NCBI GenBank assembly: GCA_023078555.1
Contig: CM041196.1
Span: 10,930,985-10,994,984 of the forward strand
Length of the DNA stretch: 64,000 nt
Origin: Ulva prolifera
Lineage: Eukaryota; Chlorophyta; Ulvophyceae; Ulvales; Ulvaceae
Reading direction: 5' to 3'
Made by a program: the position numbers and the translations under genes. Shown piece after piece: positions 51,790 to 63,621 of the stretch; positions within the stretch are counted from its first letter, which is position 1; every line of letters begins with the position of its first letter. Under the pieces are notes generated by a model. The model was not told where the DNA came from. It saw only the letters and a program-made list of their open reading frames with translations, and searched no databases.

Positions 51790-51850
51790 TACAAGGACAC
51801 AGGCGGCGAGGCGGGCAGCACCGCAAAACCAGCAAGCAGGGCCAGAACAC
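51790..51850 (-). mobile_element. Retroposed family fragment, outer border unclear
   Basis: Starts tacaaggacacaggcggc and contains cgggcagcaccgcaaaa and agcaagcag, matching the copies at 40771 and 51472. Weak similarity to the longer copy may continue to about 51920. I could not find a target duplication. Confidence 0.55.
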
Positions 51851-52164
51851 AACAAACAACCCGGTCCAACGTACTCATGCCACAGCCGCAACCAGCTCAC
51901 GCAAAGCCCACAGACTCGGAGCCCCTAAGAACCGACCCAAACACCCACACCGTGACACACACCACTACAGACACACCGACGCCGCATCTGACAGGGTTTG
52001 GGGAGTGGGGGTCTGGTGCACAGGTGGGCGGAGTGGTGTGCGGGTGATGGGCGGGGTGGGTTTTCTTGGGGGAGGCGGGGGCCTCCCCGGAATTGTTGTG
52101 GGTGTCTATACGGGGTGCGAGTGGGGGTGGGCGTGCGAGCTAGTGTGATTGCGGGTGTGGGGTA

Positions 52165-52208
52165 TGGGGGCCTGTGTACAAGGATAAAGGCCGGAGTGGG
52201 GGCCTGTG
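52165..52208 (-). mobile_element. 20-bp retroposed stub with perfect 12-bp target duplication
   Basis: The 12-mer tgggggcctgtg occurs at 52165-52176 and 52197-52208. Between them are only 20 bases, tacaaggataaaggccggag, which equal the shared end of the family. This is the shortest copy seen. Confidence 0.6.
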
Positions 52209-53066
52209 AGTGTATGGCTGCGGTCAGGGCGGGTGCTGACTTTTGCGATTGCATGGGTGTGCTGGTCTGTGCTGCATGTTGCTGGTTCCTTGGGCGTGTT
52301 ACAAGCGGTCAGAAAAATGCTATTGGGGCCATTCAACAAAAACATCAGTCTAAGTACTATCAAAGGTGGGCAGGCGCTAAACAAGCTGCGCACCAGCAAG
52401 CACAGACTGCATGTGCATGTATGCATGCGAGTGCGACGCCCAGAACGACAAGCATGTGCAATGCACGAGGGCAGGTCTGGATGGCCTGGTGAAATAGAGC
52501 GTGCTTTGCTGAGTCTCACGTTACTCGCACGAGTCCATATGATGCAGTGAGAGGGAGTGCATGGCCTGTTTACTGCGCTGGTAACACTCACATCCGAGCT
52601 GCCTGTGGCTGCTGCGCTTGCCAGAGTTTACTTCCCACACATCCGAGTGGTGCTGCAGTAATTTCTGAACGCTGTCGCGGTGGCAGCGAGGGGCCGGCGT
52701 CCGCACCACTACCTGACAGGTACAGAGTCCCGTACCGGCGGGAGTTTGTGGAGACACAGGCCTGTGGGTGGCCTGTGGTCTGTAGAAGTTGCAGCGTCAG
52801 ACCAGCTGATTTGAGTGGTGGGGGTTGATTGTGGTCTCAGTAGGGCTGGCCAGCACGAGGGGCCCTCAGCGCTGCACTAAGGCAGGGACTCAGACACTAG
52901 CCAGGTGTGCTCACGCTTGCCGAAAAATTGTGATTTTTTTGTGGATGCAACACATTCCGGCTGTGTTTGGTTCGGGCTTGTTTGCTGTGCGTTTGGGCTG
53001 GTGTGGTGTGGGCTGGCCTGCTGGATTCAGGTTATGCAAAGGCCCCATTATTTTTCATGGCACCGC

Positions 53067-53187
53067 AAGGACAAAGCGAGCAAGGCAGGCAGCACCGCGG
53101 GCAGCAAGGTTGCGTGGGTGTGAGCCTCACACTGTGAGGTTCCGCTGGTTGTTGCCCGCGGTGCTGCCTGCCTCGCTGGCTTTGTCC
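53067..53187. repeat. Inverted pair of the retroposed family sequence (about 40-bp arms)
   Basis: The left arm 53067-53107 and right arm 53149-53187 are near-perfect reverse complements, both with the family core (gcaggcagcaccgcggg). The spacer contains its own hairpin, cctcaca-c-tgtgagg. It lies about 145 bases before the GOST copy 1 start and could form a strong stem-loop. Confidence 0.75.
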
Positions 53188-53330
53188 TCGAGTTTCGATC
53201 GAAACACACACGCATATAACTATCTACACGGCCTACTTTGCAAGAACAAATCGCAGCCGTTCGCTAAGTGTGTTCATCATCTGGTGCAAGCTTGTACCTC
53301 AGGCGAGAAGAACGCCGCTAAACGATTGTA

Positions 53331-56243
53331 ATGATTTGGCTTATCCCAGTCTTGTTCCTCTACTTGGCTGCCCTCGCCGCACCTTGCGCTGCAAGAATCT
53401 CCATGAGCAGCATCGTTCAGGATTCTCGAAATCACATCGTGCTTTCCCGCCCGTTGTCGTTTGCTAACAAACAGGCCTCTCTTCAGTTCAATGTGAGCAA
53501 TGATGCTGTCCGTTGGACGGACGGGGAGGCTGCTCAGGAATACGAATGCTTCCGATTCTATCTCAGTAATCCTGTATATGACTCGCTGGACGTAGAGCCC
53601 GAAGGCAAGTGCTGGCCGGAGAACGGAACAGCAGGATTCAACGTGTCTAGCCTCGCAACGTTCAGCGACTTCAAAGAGAAGACTGAGACAGACGGTGGAC
53701 ATGTGGCCTGGGAGCCTTTCGGATAGCATACCGAGGATCCCATGGTGCTGGCCGGAGCATCGCACACGATGTATTTTGTCAATTGTTGCCCGGCATCGGT
53801 CACCTTTGATATCGCGATCGACATGCACAACAAAATCAACGGACACAATAGATATCTGTCTCTGGGCGAGATCGAGCTGCCCACTTTGTACTGGGTGCGA
53901 CCCTCTGAAGAGCATGTTGTTCTTTGAGCACCAGGCACGCATTGCTCGCCACGCACCGCAAGCGCCCTAACGTACACCTGACAGAAGACTATTTGTAGAT
54001 CATGTCCTCCTTGTTCACGGTCGGTTTGGGGATCTGGTCATACACAGTGTACTCGAACAAGAGCTGTGCCCAACGGATCCACTACCTGATGATCGTCGTG
54101 GGAGTTTTCAAAGTCCTTACGTTGCTAGCGCAGGGTACTGCCCTGAGGGTAGCATGTACCATCATATCTGCGTGACAGGCCACCCAGATGGCTGGAACGT
54201 GGCATTCTACATGTTGCGCTTCACCTCGATCATTGTCCTCGTCGGAACAGGCTGGTCATACGTGAGACCGTTCCTAGTTGACAACGCGAAACGCGTTCTC
54301 ATAGTGATGCTGCCATTACAGGTATGGCCCTGTGAACCTCAGCTGTCAACACACTTTCCAGCTCCGCCTGTGCCTGACAGGATTCATTCTGCTGAACTCC
54401 ACACAGCCGCGCCCCTCCGCCAGCAATCCAGTCGATATCGATATGGAAAGGTGCATTGCATCAATGCTTCACAAATGGTTCGGTGGTAATCCAGTGGACA
54501 GCGGCCACATCACTGGATCACCACAGTTCCTTCGCGACATTCATACCTGTCTTTGCGCCCCCTTCGTTCCTGAGCCGCCCGACTCTGCGTCCCATTCTGT
54601 GTACTCAAACAGCAGCATCGTCGCACGTGCTACCTCACGGCAAAGCACTCAGGCCATAGTTGTATGCGATCTTGGCCAAGTCAACGCTGCACACGCACCG
54701 CTCCACACCCGACGACTGCACGTACAGGCTCGCAGTGCTTGCTAGCTCGTTGTCCTGGCGGTGCTACCAGCCCCTCCGGCTCTGTACTTGTAACACATAC
54801 AGGCTCAAATCGATGATGTATCGCCATACATAGTGGCATCCCCACTCGCCTCTCTTCACTGGCACAGCCTCGATGTGGCTGCAGCAAACCAAAGTGCCCA
54901 TCACATGCACACTGAACAGAACACGCCAGTGGCCCTCTCCATTACGCTCCCCTTAGGCCACATAGCGCAAACTCGGCTGTTGTCGATCAGCTCCTATGGC
55001 ATTCCAGAGATATATATGTCCTCTATGCCACTGGAGTGCCAGCTCCCAGCACACTCCCCCGTTGGCCTTACATCGCCTCATCAGACAGTCTGATCACACC
55101 TGCATCAGCCTGCCATACACTTTCAGCCCCCCAGCAACACCTGATGCAAGATGCGGCAGTTTCTGCACGGACACGACCACCCGTCGCCGCGCGCGGGGTG
55201 GGAAGGTGGCGACTGCCATTGTACGTGACACTGCTCACCATCTTATGGGATGAGATGTTGAGTACTGACCGGCGTTGTTCATGACGCTGTGCAACCCTCT
55301 GGCGGAACTTCTCAGTTGAGCATCGGGTGGTGGATGGCGCTGCGCCAAGATCCACTCCATGTCATCCACCACACCCCATACCAAAACGGCAACCCTCTCA
55401 GACTCTCTTCACCTTGTAATTCAGGCCAGCGGCGGTGTGTGCAGGTACTGGTGAACGGCGCAATTATCGTCGCCGACGAGTTCTCGCCGGCCGAGCCGTC
55501 ATGGTACACGCGGCGGGATGTCATGCACCTCCTCGACCTCTTCTGCTGCTCCGCCGTCCTGTTGCCCGTCGCCCGGGGCGTCGAACATCTTCACAAGGTG
55601 TCCTTCACCGACGGCAAGGCCAATCGGTGCGCTCCCCTCCTGTTACGTTCACATGCATGCATGCATGCCAACATGTCTGGGGTGTTAACAACGCATGGAG
55701 CGCACTAATGTATGCTGGAGCACCTGTTCCGGTACATCAGGACGCCCTCTAGCCGGTGGTGACTCCAAAGTGGTCTGCACCCTCGGCGGCAGTCCGCTGC
55801 CATCTGCACCATCTCAGGACTCGGCAGGTGAGGGACAAACTCCGCTCAGGTGCACTGCGTACGCTGTAGCGCATCCGGAAGCCTGGCACCAGAGCCGCCG
55901 TCACTGCGCTGGAGGCCGCAGCGGCTGCTCACGCCCTGGTCCTCGACCCGACCCCGTGCACGCTGTGCATGCTGTGCATGCTGTGCAGGAGCACGCAGCA
56001 GCAGCTGGCCATACTGCAGAACTTCTACCTAATGTTTCTCTTGTACATCTGCTTCACGCGTAGCTTCGCCTACGCCCTGCGGGCGTGCTCCCGCCGGGAA
56101 TGGCGTGGCTCTCGCCCGCCGTAGATGAGCTCGCGACGCTCGCCTTCTACGCCTTCGCTGCCAAGCGGTTCCGGCCGCACGAGAGGAAGGCGTACGTGAA
56201 GCTCGTCACGGAGGCGGACATGGAAGCTGAGGGCTCTGGGTAA
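53331..56243 (+). pseudogene. GPR107/GOST-family seven-helix membrane protein, copy 1 (apparently decayed)
   Basis: Segments 53331-53894, 53999-54321, 55445-55626 and 55989-56243 read as a GOST-family (Lung_7-TM) protein. They show a signal peptide (FLYLAALAAPCAARI), a lumenal domain (RWTDGEAAQEYECFRFYLSN, HTMYFVNCCPASVTF), LSLGEIELPTLYW, then helices with GHPDGWNVAFYM, IVLVGTGWSYVRPFLVDNAK, LLDLFCCSAVLLPVARGV, SFTDGKANR, FYLMFLLYICFTR and AKRFRPHERKAYVKL. The family acts in Golgi and endosomal trafficking. Three lesions occur: an in-frame TAG at 53724-53726; a one-base frame slip at about 54153, between LLAQG and MYHHICVTG; and another at about 56075, between YALRA and LPPGMAWL. Splice phases elsewhere agree and the stop is TAA 56241-56243. 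With a second copy downstream, a pseudogene is the simplest reading; sequencing error is the alternative, though it would not easily explain the stop. Confidence 0.85.
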
Positions 56244-59200
56244 GGTCGGCGGGGTGTGCCGTATGCATGTGCCGTATGCATGTGCCATCGTGGCGTGATG
56301 CCGGGCCACAAGGTCCACAAGCGTAGCAGCAGCCCAAGAGCGCCGACGATCCCCAGTCCCACCGTCCCACCCACCGGGCTGCAAAGATCTTTGCTCAAGG
56401 CAGAGGCTCTGCCAGCGGCGGGCCGCTATCGGCGTGTGTCGAGGCCGCGCCCGATCAGGTTGCAGCATCTACAGCCATGAAGAGTTCAAGGGGTGCGGCA
56501 AGTCCTGCAAATGCCGTCCGGGTGAATGCCGGTTGCGGTTCTTGTTGCTCATTGCACCTCTGCATGCGACCAGCTGCTGGAGCAGGCGGTGAGTGGTCTC
56601 TTACAGCGCGCAGGCCCCCACTCGTGCGTGCTCGGCGCAGCCCCTTCCTGATCAGGAGCTGATGCCCAACCCCAGCGCACGCCGTGCGGGAGCCGACCGA
56701 GGCCTTTGCCACTTGATCGGGCCGATGGGGGGTGAGGGTGCGGTGCCCTTGCCAGTGATACCTGTGTGCCGGTTTCCTTTGCTTCAGTTCATTCGAGTAT
56801 GGCAGCCTGGCGATGGTCACATGGACCCAGAGCACGTGCTTGCTAGCGCAAGCACATATATGCGCTGATCAGATCGGGGCCACCTCCTGCGCCTGGCGAC
56901 AGGGGCGTTCCCGCATGCATACACATGCACACTACTGGCACTCCCAACAGCTACAATCACACGTGAATGCGTGAAGCGGCATGTGTCGAGACACAACTCA
57001 GCGTCGTGCGGCTGCTGTGCAGACCCTCAGCATCAATGGCGAGCAGGCGCGATCAGGAGTCGCCAATGCGCTGATCAGCAACCGATCGCCAATTCCGGCG
57101 CGTCGAGTGGCCCGCATGGCCATCCAGGCGGCACGTGTCGGCCCCAGCGCGTGTACCGCAGCCGAGAGGATTGTGCGTTGGGAAGCGGCAGGCGTGGGGG
57201 GGTCTGCAACAGCAGAGGCGGCGGGCGATGGTTCCTGGCGGCGCCTTCAGGCGAGGCGTGTGGCGGTCCGTGAACGCTGCATCACCGCCTGCGATGATCC
57301 CTCGGCTGACGACGGCACCACCCACAGCCCGGTTGGAAGCAGCAGCGCGTGGCTCCACACTGCCCAGCTGCTTGACCACGCACAGAGCTCTGGTGATTGG
57401 AGTGGTTGGAGTTTGGAGTGGCTGCCGTGTCTGCTTTGCGTTGGTTGACCATGCTGTCGTGTGCTTATCTGTAATGGCGAGTGTGGTAGCAAGCAGCGGA
57501 TGAGCACAGAGTCTCATGTCCAGAGTGCTCAGATGTCGGGTCGTGTCGAGATAATGCTGCATGTCACCGAGGACTGCCCTATGTGCACCGCATTGTGCAG
57601 GTGCGTGGTACGCGCCAGCCTTGTGGAACGGCTCGCGCAGACAGACGTGCGTGGTTCTGCACCGTGACAGAGCGAGACATTGTGGTGTGGCGTGCGGGGT
57701 GAATGCCCGGCTTGCGCTGTTCACCATGTGATCAGGGACGTTTGCATCCCATCACATGAGCCTTTGTGTCAGTCTTATAAATCAGCCTTCGTGTCGGTCT
57801 TTGCGAGTCGCTCGGACAGTGAACGGTTTGGTATCCCTGTCTAAGAGAGACATGGGTGTGTAGTTAGCTCGCGTCAGTCTTGCATTCGTGTTCATCGTCA
57901 CTCTGAAACGTTAGTGCGCTTTGTCTGTACCGCTGAGATTGGAGTACGCCGCGTTCTGCAAGCTGTCATCTGTGAGAATGGTGTGTGCCATATCGGGGAG
58001 CAGCTGCAGAGTGACCACGCGACAGTGCAACGGTCTCGATCGGCTCGACGACCTGAAAGCTCGACCAGCTCTCGGTTTACTTCCGATTTCAGGCAGATGG
58101 TGAGTGGCTGCGAAGCCCAACTGCCTGGGGAGCGCGGATTGGTGTGATTCTCGGTCCCGCGGGTCAGGGCATGCGCCCGATGTAGTCGTGTCTCACTAGC
58201 CAACTGCCGAACTTGGGTGAACGATGGCGTAGAATGCTGATTGTATACTGGCTTATTGGCGATTCTGTCCGTGAAGCCTGCGAGCTGCCCGTTGGCTGCG
58301 CTGTGCATAGCGTCTTCGCGCATTGACCTCACTGCGGCGCGTTGAAGCTCATCGCATGCCGACTCAAACTACCAGCAGTCCCAGCGTTTTCGTGGTTCAG
58401 TCAGGCCTGCGGTCAGTGCCGTGCACAAAAGGGCGCCGGCTTCAAGGCGCCCGGTGACTTGGGCAAAAAACACGTTGCACAAGGAGCCTGATAAGGACCG
58501 ACAGGCAGACCACAGGTCCACGTGTCCACACGTCTCGGGTAAACGATTGACGTGGAGTATCCGCCCAGGGCTTGTTGCAACGTGTTGTACACGTCCGTGC
58601 TTTCGCGACACTAGTATATCTGCAGTCCGTCTTGTGGGTCGTCGCCACCCATGACCTACATGTCTGGTGGCACAGGTGGTACACCTGAGATGTACCAAGA
58701 GCGCGCATGCGCCTGTACCTGCGGATGTGAATACGCCGCTGGCACAGCTTCGTGAGCACGTCAGGTGACGCAGGCACATCTCGGTTCCACAAGCAGTCTG
58801 CAAACTCCATTGACACTCGAGTTCAGATGACTGTACGTTCCTCACGGGGGTCCTCTTGTGCGGTTCCTGCAGTGTCTGCAGAATCTGGCACACTTGACAC
58901 AGAGTCGTGATGGGCTGCCTCTGCGCATCGCAGTGCGACGCTCATCCACGGTTCATGTGGTCACAAGCTAGGCCGCGCATTGTCATGAAGGCGCTTGCAG
59001 CGTTGCTCAGCATGGCGCCCGAAGGGTATCTTTTGCGAGCGCCCCTTCCTCGTTGAGCCCTGACGATTTCACTCCCAAGCCGGGGAAATGTCAAACAGTG
59101 AGCTTTTCCTGAACGTGGGGTTGAAGATGTCGATACGGCAGGCGGTTGTCGCGGGCTCACGCCGCGAGGACGCCTTGTTCGGGCGAGTTGAGGTGTGCTG

Positions 59201-61682
59201 CCACGTTTGAGGATCAATGTTCAATATCGATTATCGCTACGCTGTGGAGTCACCGAGTCAGGGATGGGCTGCAGAGCCCCAAAGTAGGGCTGGGCTTCAG
59301 GTGGCCAGAACTCCAGCAGCTGTGCCGCACAATCAATCGTGCAAGGGCAGGACCGGCTTGGTACAACACAAGGACCATGAAGCATTCTCAGGACTGAACA
59401 CGCCTTGGGAAGGGGGTCAAGGGGCATGACACACACCTGACAAGCAACATACACACATGCAGGCGACTTCATCAGCGCTTAGTGACATGTGGAGTATTGG
59501 GTAACTCCCGCGACGGCGGACGCGTGGTTCTCAGCATAAGTTGGGCTATGGAATCCTCTGTTGGGCTGTAGGAACTCTGCACACGGCCATTTTGCTCCAG
59601 GACGATACATCTGGACCTTGGTGACTCTCTCGTGGCTGCCTGAAGCAGATTGAGGTTCATGTGCAGTGCAGTCGTGAAGCGGCAGGATGATCTTGTGGCA
59701 TGTGTGCACTCATCAAAGACCTCCTGGGGAGACCAGGATGAGGGGTGCGGTGGAGGATCGGATCTCTCCGGGCCCTCCCAGGGAGCCTCAAGGACTGCCT
59801 TCTCCGATGAGAGATCTTTGGAAGGTCTGTCCCGCCGGAGGGGGGGGCGTCCTCGCGACGCATGAGCAGAGGCCCCCTCCCACACACATGCACTCATCGA
59901 CACATGAATGCCGCAGCCCCACACGGGGCACACGCTCAGGACTGTTCACTGCAGGTGTGGCCGGGGCGAGTCTGCCAGGCGCAGGGTCCCCGGCCGCTCG
60001 CCCGCGACACCCAGAACCCCCCCGAGACACCATTCACAGTGCGGAGGCGCCTCACCAGCGACTGTGTGACTGTTCTGGGCTCTGCTCTGCGGCTGCAGTG
60101 TTGTACAGTGTATTCGAATCTCGCGAGTGTCCATGTGTGTGCACGCTGAGCACAAGTCTGTGATGCAGGCTGCACCCTGGTGGCCACTACTGGCTACGGC
60201 TACAGGAGCCCGACACTTCACTGGCTGAGCGTTTTGAGGTGCCGATCACCGCCGTGACACATCGTCTAGCCACGCCTGTGCTGATGCCTCATGCGGCATG
60301 ATTCATGTGCGACCAGGCGGAAACTGTGGCGTGACATGCGTCCGCGAAGGGCGTTGACCATCATTGCAGTACGTCCTGTAGCCGGACAGGCTGCACGAAG
60401 AATCCCCAAGCAGCGATGAGTATCTCGGAGATAGCTGAGTTTTGAAATTTGATTCCAATTTATCTCAACAACAACAAGCTCCTGCAGAGCCTGCAACGCC
60501 CAGGGTGTAATGTACATGTCAGCCAGCGCTAAAAGGACTTGCGAATGTGTGGATCGCCGTGCCTTGTGCTGTGCAAACAGCTGCCGGAACAGCTGATGCT
60601 TTCGCCAGACTCTCTCGATTGCATGCTCGCACCGAGCACATACAAGAGACATCTGCCCTTGGTCAGTATCATGTCAGGTGTGCTGCAGTGGCTTCGTGGG
60701 CACTGACGGTGATGCATACTATTCGTGCCATGCAGCAGCGCGCCTGCGTATCCGCTATACGCTTCAGCATTCATCTTCAGCACTCTGCATCAACTTAACG
60801 AACAGATCATGCTGCCCGCTGGTGTCGAGCGATGACTTCATAGCTGCGCGATCTCAATGTTGGACATCGCACATCCATTGGAGACATGTCAGTATTGTTC
60901 CCATGCTTCCCTGGCAGTGATGCTTGTTTCGCATCGGCAGAGCAAGTATGCTGCAATGTGAATGTCGTCCAGGTACAGGGCTGCTGTAGCATGCTTTAAC
61001 AGCCTGTTGTGCCAAAGAGCATTTGCCTTCAACACCAGAGGTTGATGTGCACTAGGCGTGTTGTTCCTAGTCCAGCGTGTCACCAATTTCGCGTTTCGAC
61101 TGGTGTGGCAATATGAGCTCTGTCACAGCTATGATTACGTTTCACACAGTCGAGAGTCCTGCGCCACGTCCCATGCTGAGCACCCTGATCGCTTCTATCG
61201 TCAGCACTCTGACAAACACAAACCGCATACAAAATCTCACACACACACAAACCACAGAGAAATCTCACCCCGATTGGCAGTCAAAGATGACCTGAATTGA
61301 CAGCTACGTTCTGTATTCAGTGCACTGGGCACCCGACCTGCGGGGTGCCCGCAGCATCACAGCGAAATGCGTCTGCATCTGCCCCGTAATGGCCACATGT
61401 GACGAGGGCAGTGCAGGGCCACCGGCAAACTCTTCGGCCACACGGGACGCGCCTGCTCAGAGGCGCCATCCCCCGCGCCCCTGTGGCGAGCTGCATCCCC
61501 CGCCCCTCTGCAGGGCATGTAGAGTAAAGTGAATAGTGAGTTTACCGAGCCGTACTCTTTGAGGGGCATGTGTTGAGAGTGTGTCGAATGCCCGGTCAGC
61601 ACCAGTGCCTGTGCATTGTGCTGTCGGCGTTTGGCAGTTGAGCTCGAGCGCGGCGCGCCTCTCACGCGTACTGCCCCTGCGC

Positions 61683-61927
61683 GGCGTGCTGTGCCACATG
61701 CATACAGGCCCCAGCGTGGCGTGCTGTGCCACATGCATACAGGCCCCTGCGCGGCGTGCTGTGCCACATGCATACAGGCCCCAGCGTGGCGTGCTGTGCC
61801 ACATGCATACAGGCCCCAGCGCGGCGTGCTGTGCCACATGCATACAGGCCCCAGCGCGGCGTGCTGTGCCACATGCATACAGGCCCCAGCGCGGCGTGCT
61901 GTGCCACATGCATACAGGCCCCAGCTG
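61683..61927. repeat. Minisatellite, 35-bp unit, seven copies
   Basis: Seven copies of ggcgtgctgtgccacatgca followed by tacaggccccagcgc, with only one or two variable bases (ccccagcgc, ccccagcgt, cccctgcgc). The near identity indicates recent expansion. It reads open in several frames only because the unit has no stop. Confidence 0.97.
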
Positions 61928-61976
61928 GGCCCAGCGAGCCTCACGGTACGGGTTGCACAGGCAGACCTGTTGTGGT

Positions 61977-62066
61977 GGGGTCCGCAGCGGTGGGGTCCGC
62001 AGCGGTGGGGTCCGCAGCGGTGGGGACCGCAGCGGTGGGGTCCGCAGCGGTGGGGACCGCAGCGGT
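61977..62066. repeat. Minisatellite, 15-bp unit, six copies
   Basis: Six copies of ggggtccgcagcggt, two of them with gaccgc in place of gtccgc. It starts 50 bases after the 35-bp minisatellite and is unrelated in sequence. Confidence 0.97.
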
Positions 62067-62553
62067 GGCCGAGGTGGCTTCAGCGCACGCCGGAAACTGG
62101 CATCTTCCCCCAGCCCGGCGGCGCCTGGGCACATTGCCATTGACTGTCACGCAGCATGACGCAGCACAGCACAGCATGGCGCAGCACTGCACAGCATGGT
62201 GCGAGCGGCGAGTCGAGCAACACGCTCGGCAGAGTGGACACCAGGCGGTGGCTCGCGCCGAGCCTTGCTGTGCTGCGCTGTCCGTCTCACGTGTAGAGAC
62301 GTGTGCTGTGGTGTGCTGTGCTGAGCTTCTTGCCCGTTCGAGATTCGCATGTTCGAAAGGTGCCTGTGAGTGAAGGTGACGCCCGTCCGACAAGCACCCC
62401 TTCGCGTGACTGCGCCGTGCAATCCGTGTAGTGGGCTCGATCACACTCGTGAACTCTGAAACATCAGGACTACTCTCTGGAAGGCGGCCCTGAACATGGC
62501 GCAACACGACCCAACACTGCTTGGTGCTGTACCCGCTCGGCTGCCACAACAAG

Positions 62554-62766
62554 ATGAGTAGGAGGGGACGATTTTTGGCTGGATGTCCCCGCGGTGGTGT
62601 CCTCACACGTGACGACTTGCCGCCTTCGCAGCAGCATCACATGTACAGCAACCATGGCATGAGAGCTCACCCTGATTTCACGTCACCAGACCTCATTGGC
62701 GATCCTATCTCACTCGATTTCAGCTCATTCGTTGATGAGTACGAATTAGTTCATTCGCTGCAATGA
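62554..62766 (+). CDS. Candidate small ORF or terminal exon (70 codons)
   Basis: From ATG 62554 to TGA 62764-62766, ending SPDLIGDPISLDFSSFVDEY and ELVHSLQ. The acidic-hydrophobic end looks more protein-like than the surrounding ORFs, and an acceptor-like ccttcgcag lies inside it at 62622-62630. No relative recognised, no splice partner found. Confidence 0.25.
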   Translation: MSRRGRFLAGCPRGGVLTRDDLPPSQQHHMYSNHGMRAHPDFTSPDLIGDPISLDFSSFVDEYELVHSLQ

Positions 62767-63088
62767 AGCGATCATCACCTCTACAACGGAGATGACCATG
62801 AGCAGTGATTGCATGTGTTGTGGCTCCAGGATCTGGCAGAGCGCCCCGCAAGCAGCAGGAAAGCTCGTCATCGTCAGCTAGGTGTATGAGGATTTTCCAT
62901 TCGCTGCTCATTGCCCAGCCAGAGTGGTTGACTCTTCGGCCTTGTGCTCACGGCTCTGGAGGACTTTCGAAGCGCTGCTACAGGTGTCCTGCATGTGTAG
63001 ATGTAAACAACAGGGCCTGTAGAATCCAGGAGGGCAGCTCTGCCACTGTCTGATGTGATCCAGCGACGTGCTGCTGCAGAATCATGTT

Positions 63089-63143
63089 GCAAAACGGATT
63101 GTTGACATGTGGCAAAACGGATTGTTGACATGTGGCAAAACGG
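63089..63143. repeat. 23-bp direct repeat, two copies plus a partial third
   Basis: gcaaaacggattgttgacat plus gtg is repeated twice and followed by gcaaaacgg. Confidence 0.9.
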
Positions 63144-63621
63144 CTGGTTGCCTTCCAGGCTGTGTGATGCCAACACATCAAGTGAACGTTTTTGCATGCT
63201 TTGGGGTTGCACTCTTGTCCTGACTTGCAACGGGTGAATGTGATGGGCCGTGGAGTCTCATCACAGCTGGGTGTGCAGGCAGCTGCAGTGCATGACTGGC
63301 TGGGCATGCAAGGGCTATCTGATCAGTCTTTCGAGCGCTGGCTGCACTGGACTGCTTACATGAAGCCGAGATGCATGTTTGACCAGCTTGAGCGCGTTTA
63401 ATTGCTTCGTGATTCAAAACGTTTCGGATAGCACTCGATAATTACCTCACCTGCGCTTGACCAGAACTGCCCAGTAACAAATCGTGCACGTACGCACATA
63501 CCCATGTACGCAGCCTTCCCTGCAAGAGCAATCGCAGTTCTTCGCGAGGCGCGATCATCATTTTGTTCAAGCTGTGACTTGAGGCGAACAGAACGCACAC
63601 TACGCCGCTAGACGAGTTGCG

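Larger units (their letters stand above)
49105..53330. other. Gene-poor stretch rich in small insertions
   Basis: No recognisable gene. A long - strand ORF at 49603-50961 looks fortuitous. The region holds a G21 tract at 50153-50173, three fragments of the retroposed family (51460-51544, 51790 onward, 52165-52208) and an inverted pair of the same sequence at 53067-53187. G/T-rich stretches occur at about 52000-52200. Confidence 0.55.
56244..63621. other. Long gene-poor stretch between the two GOST copies
   Basis: About 7.4 kb without a gene I can support. It holds minisatellites at 61683-61927 and 61977-62066, a 23-bp direct repeat at 63089-63143 and one candidate small exon at 62554-62766. 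The last 150 bases resemble the region just upstream of GOST copy 1 and belong to the duplicated unit. Confidence 0.55.

Noticed and set aside
53701-53724. A 24-base intron that would remove the in-frame TAG in GOST copy 1
   Set aside because: It begins with GT and ends with AG and keeps the frame, but it is far shorter than every other intron here and would not explain the two frame slips.
58369-58893. Cys/Arg-rich - strand ORFs
   Set aside because: Overlapping frames look equally open, with no domain and no splice logic.
60266-60652. A - strand ORF considered as a transposase fragment
   Set aside because: No catalytic triad, zinc finger or conserved transposase motif is visible, and there are no terminal repeats.
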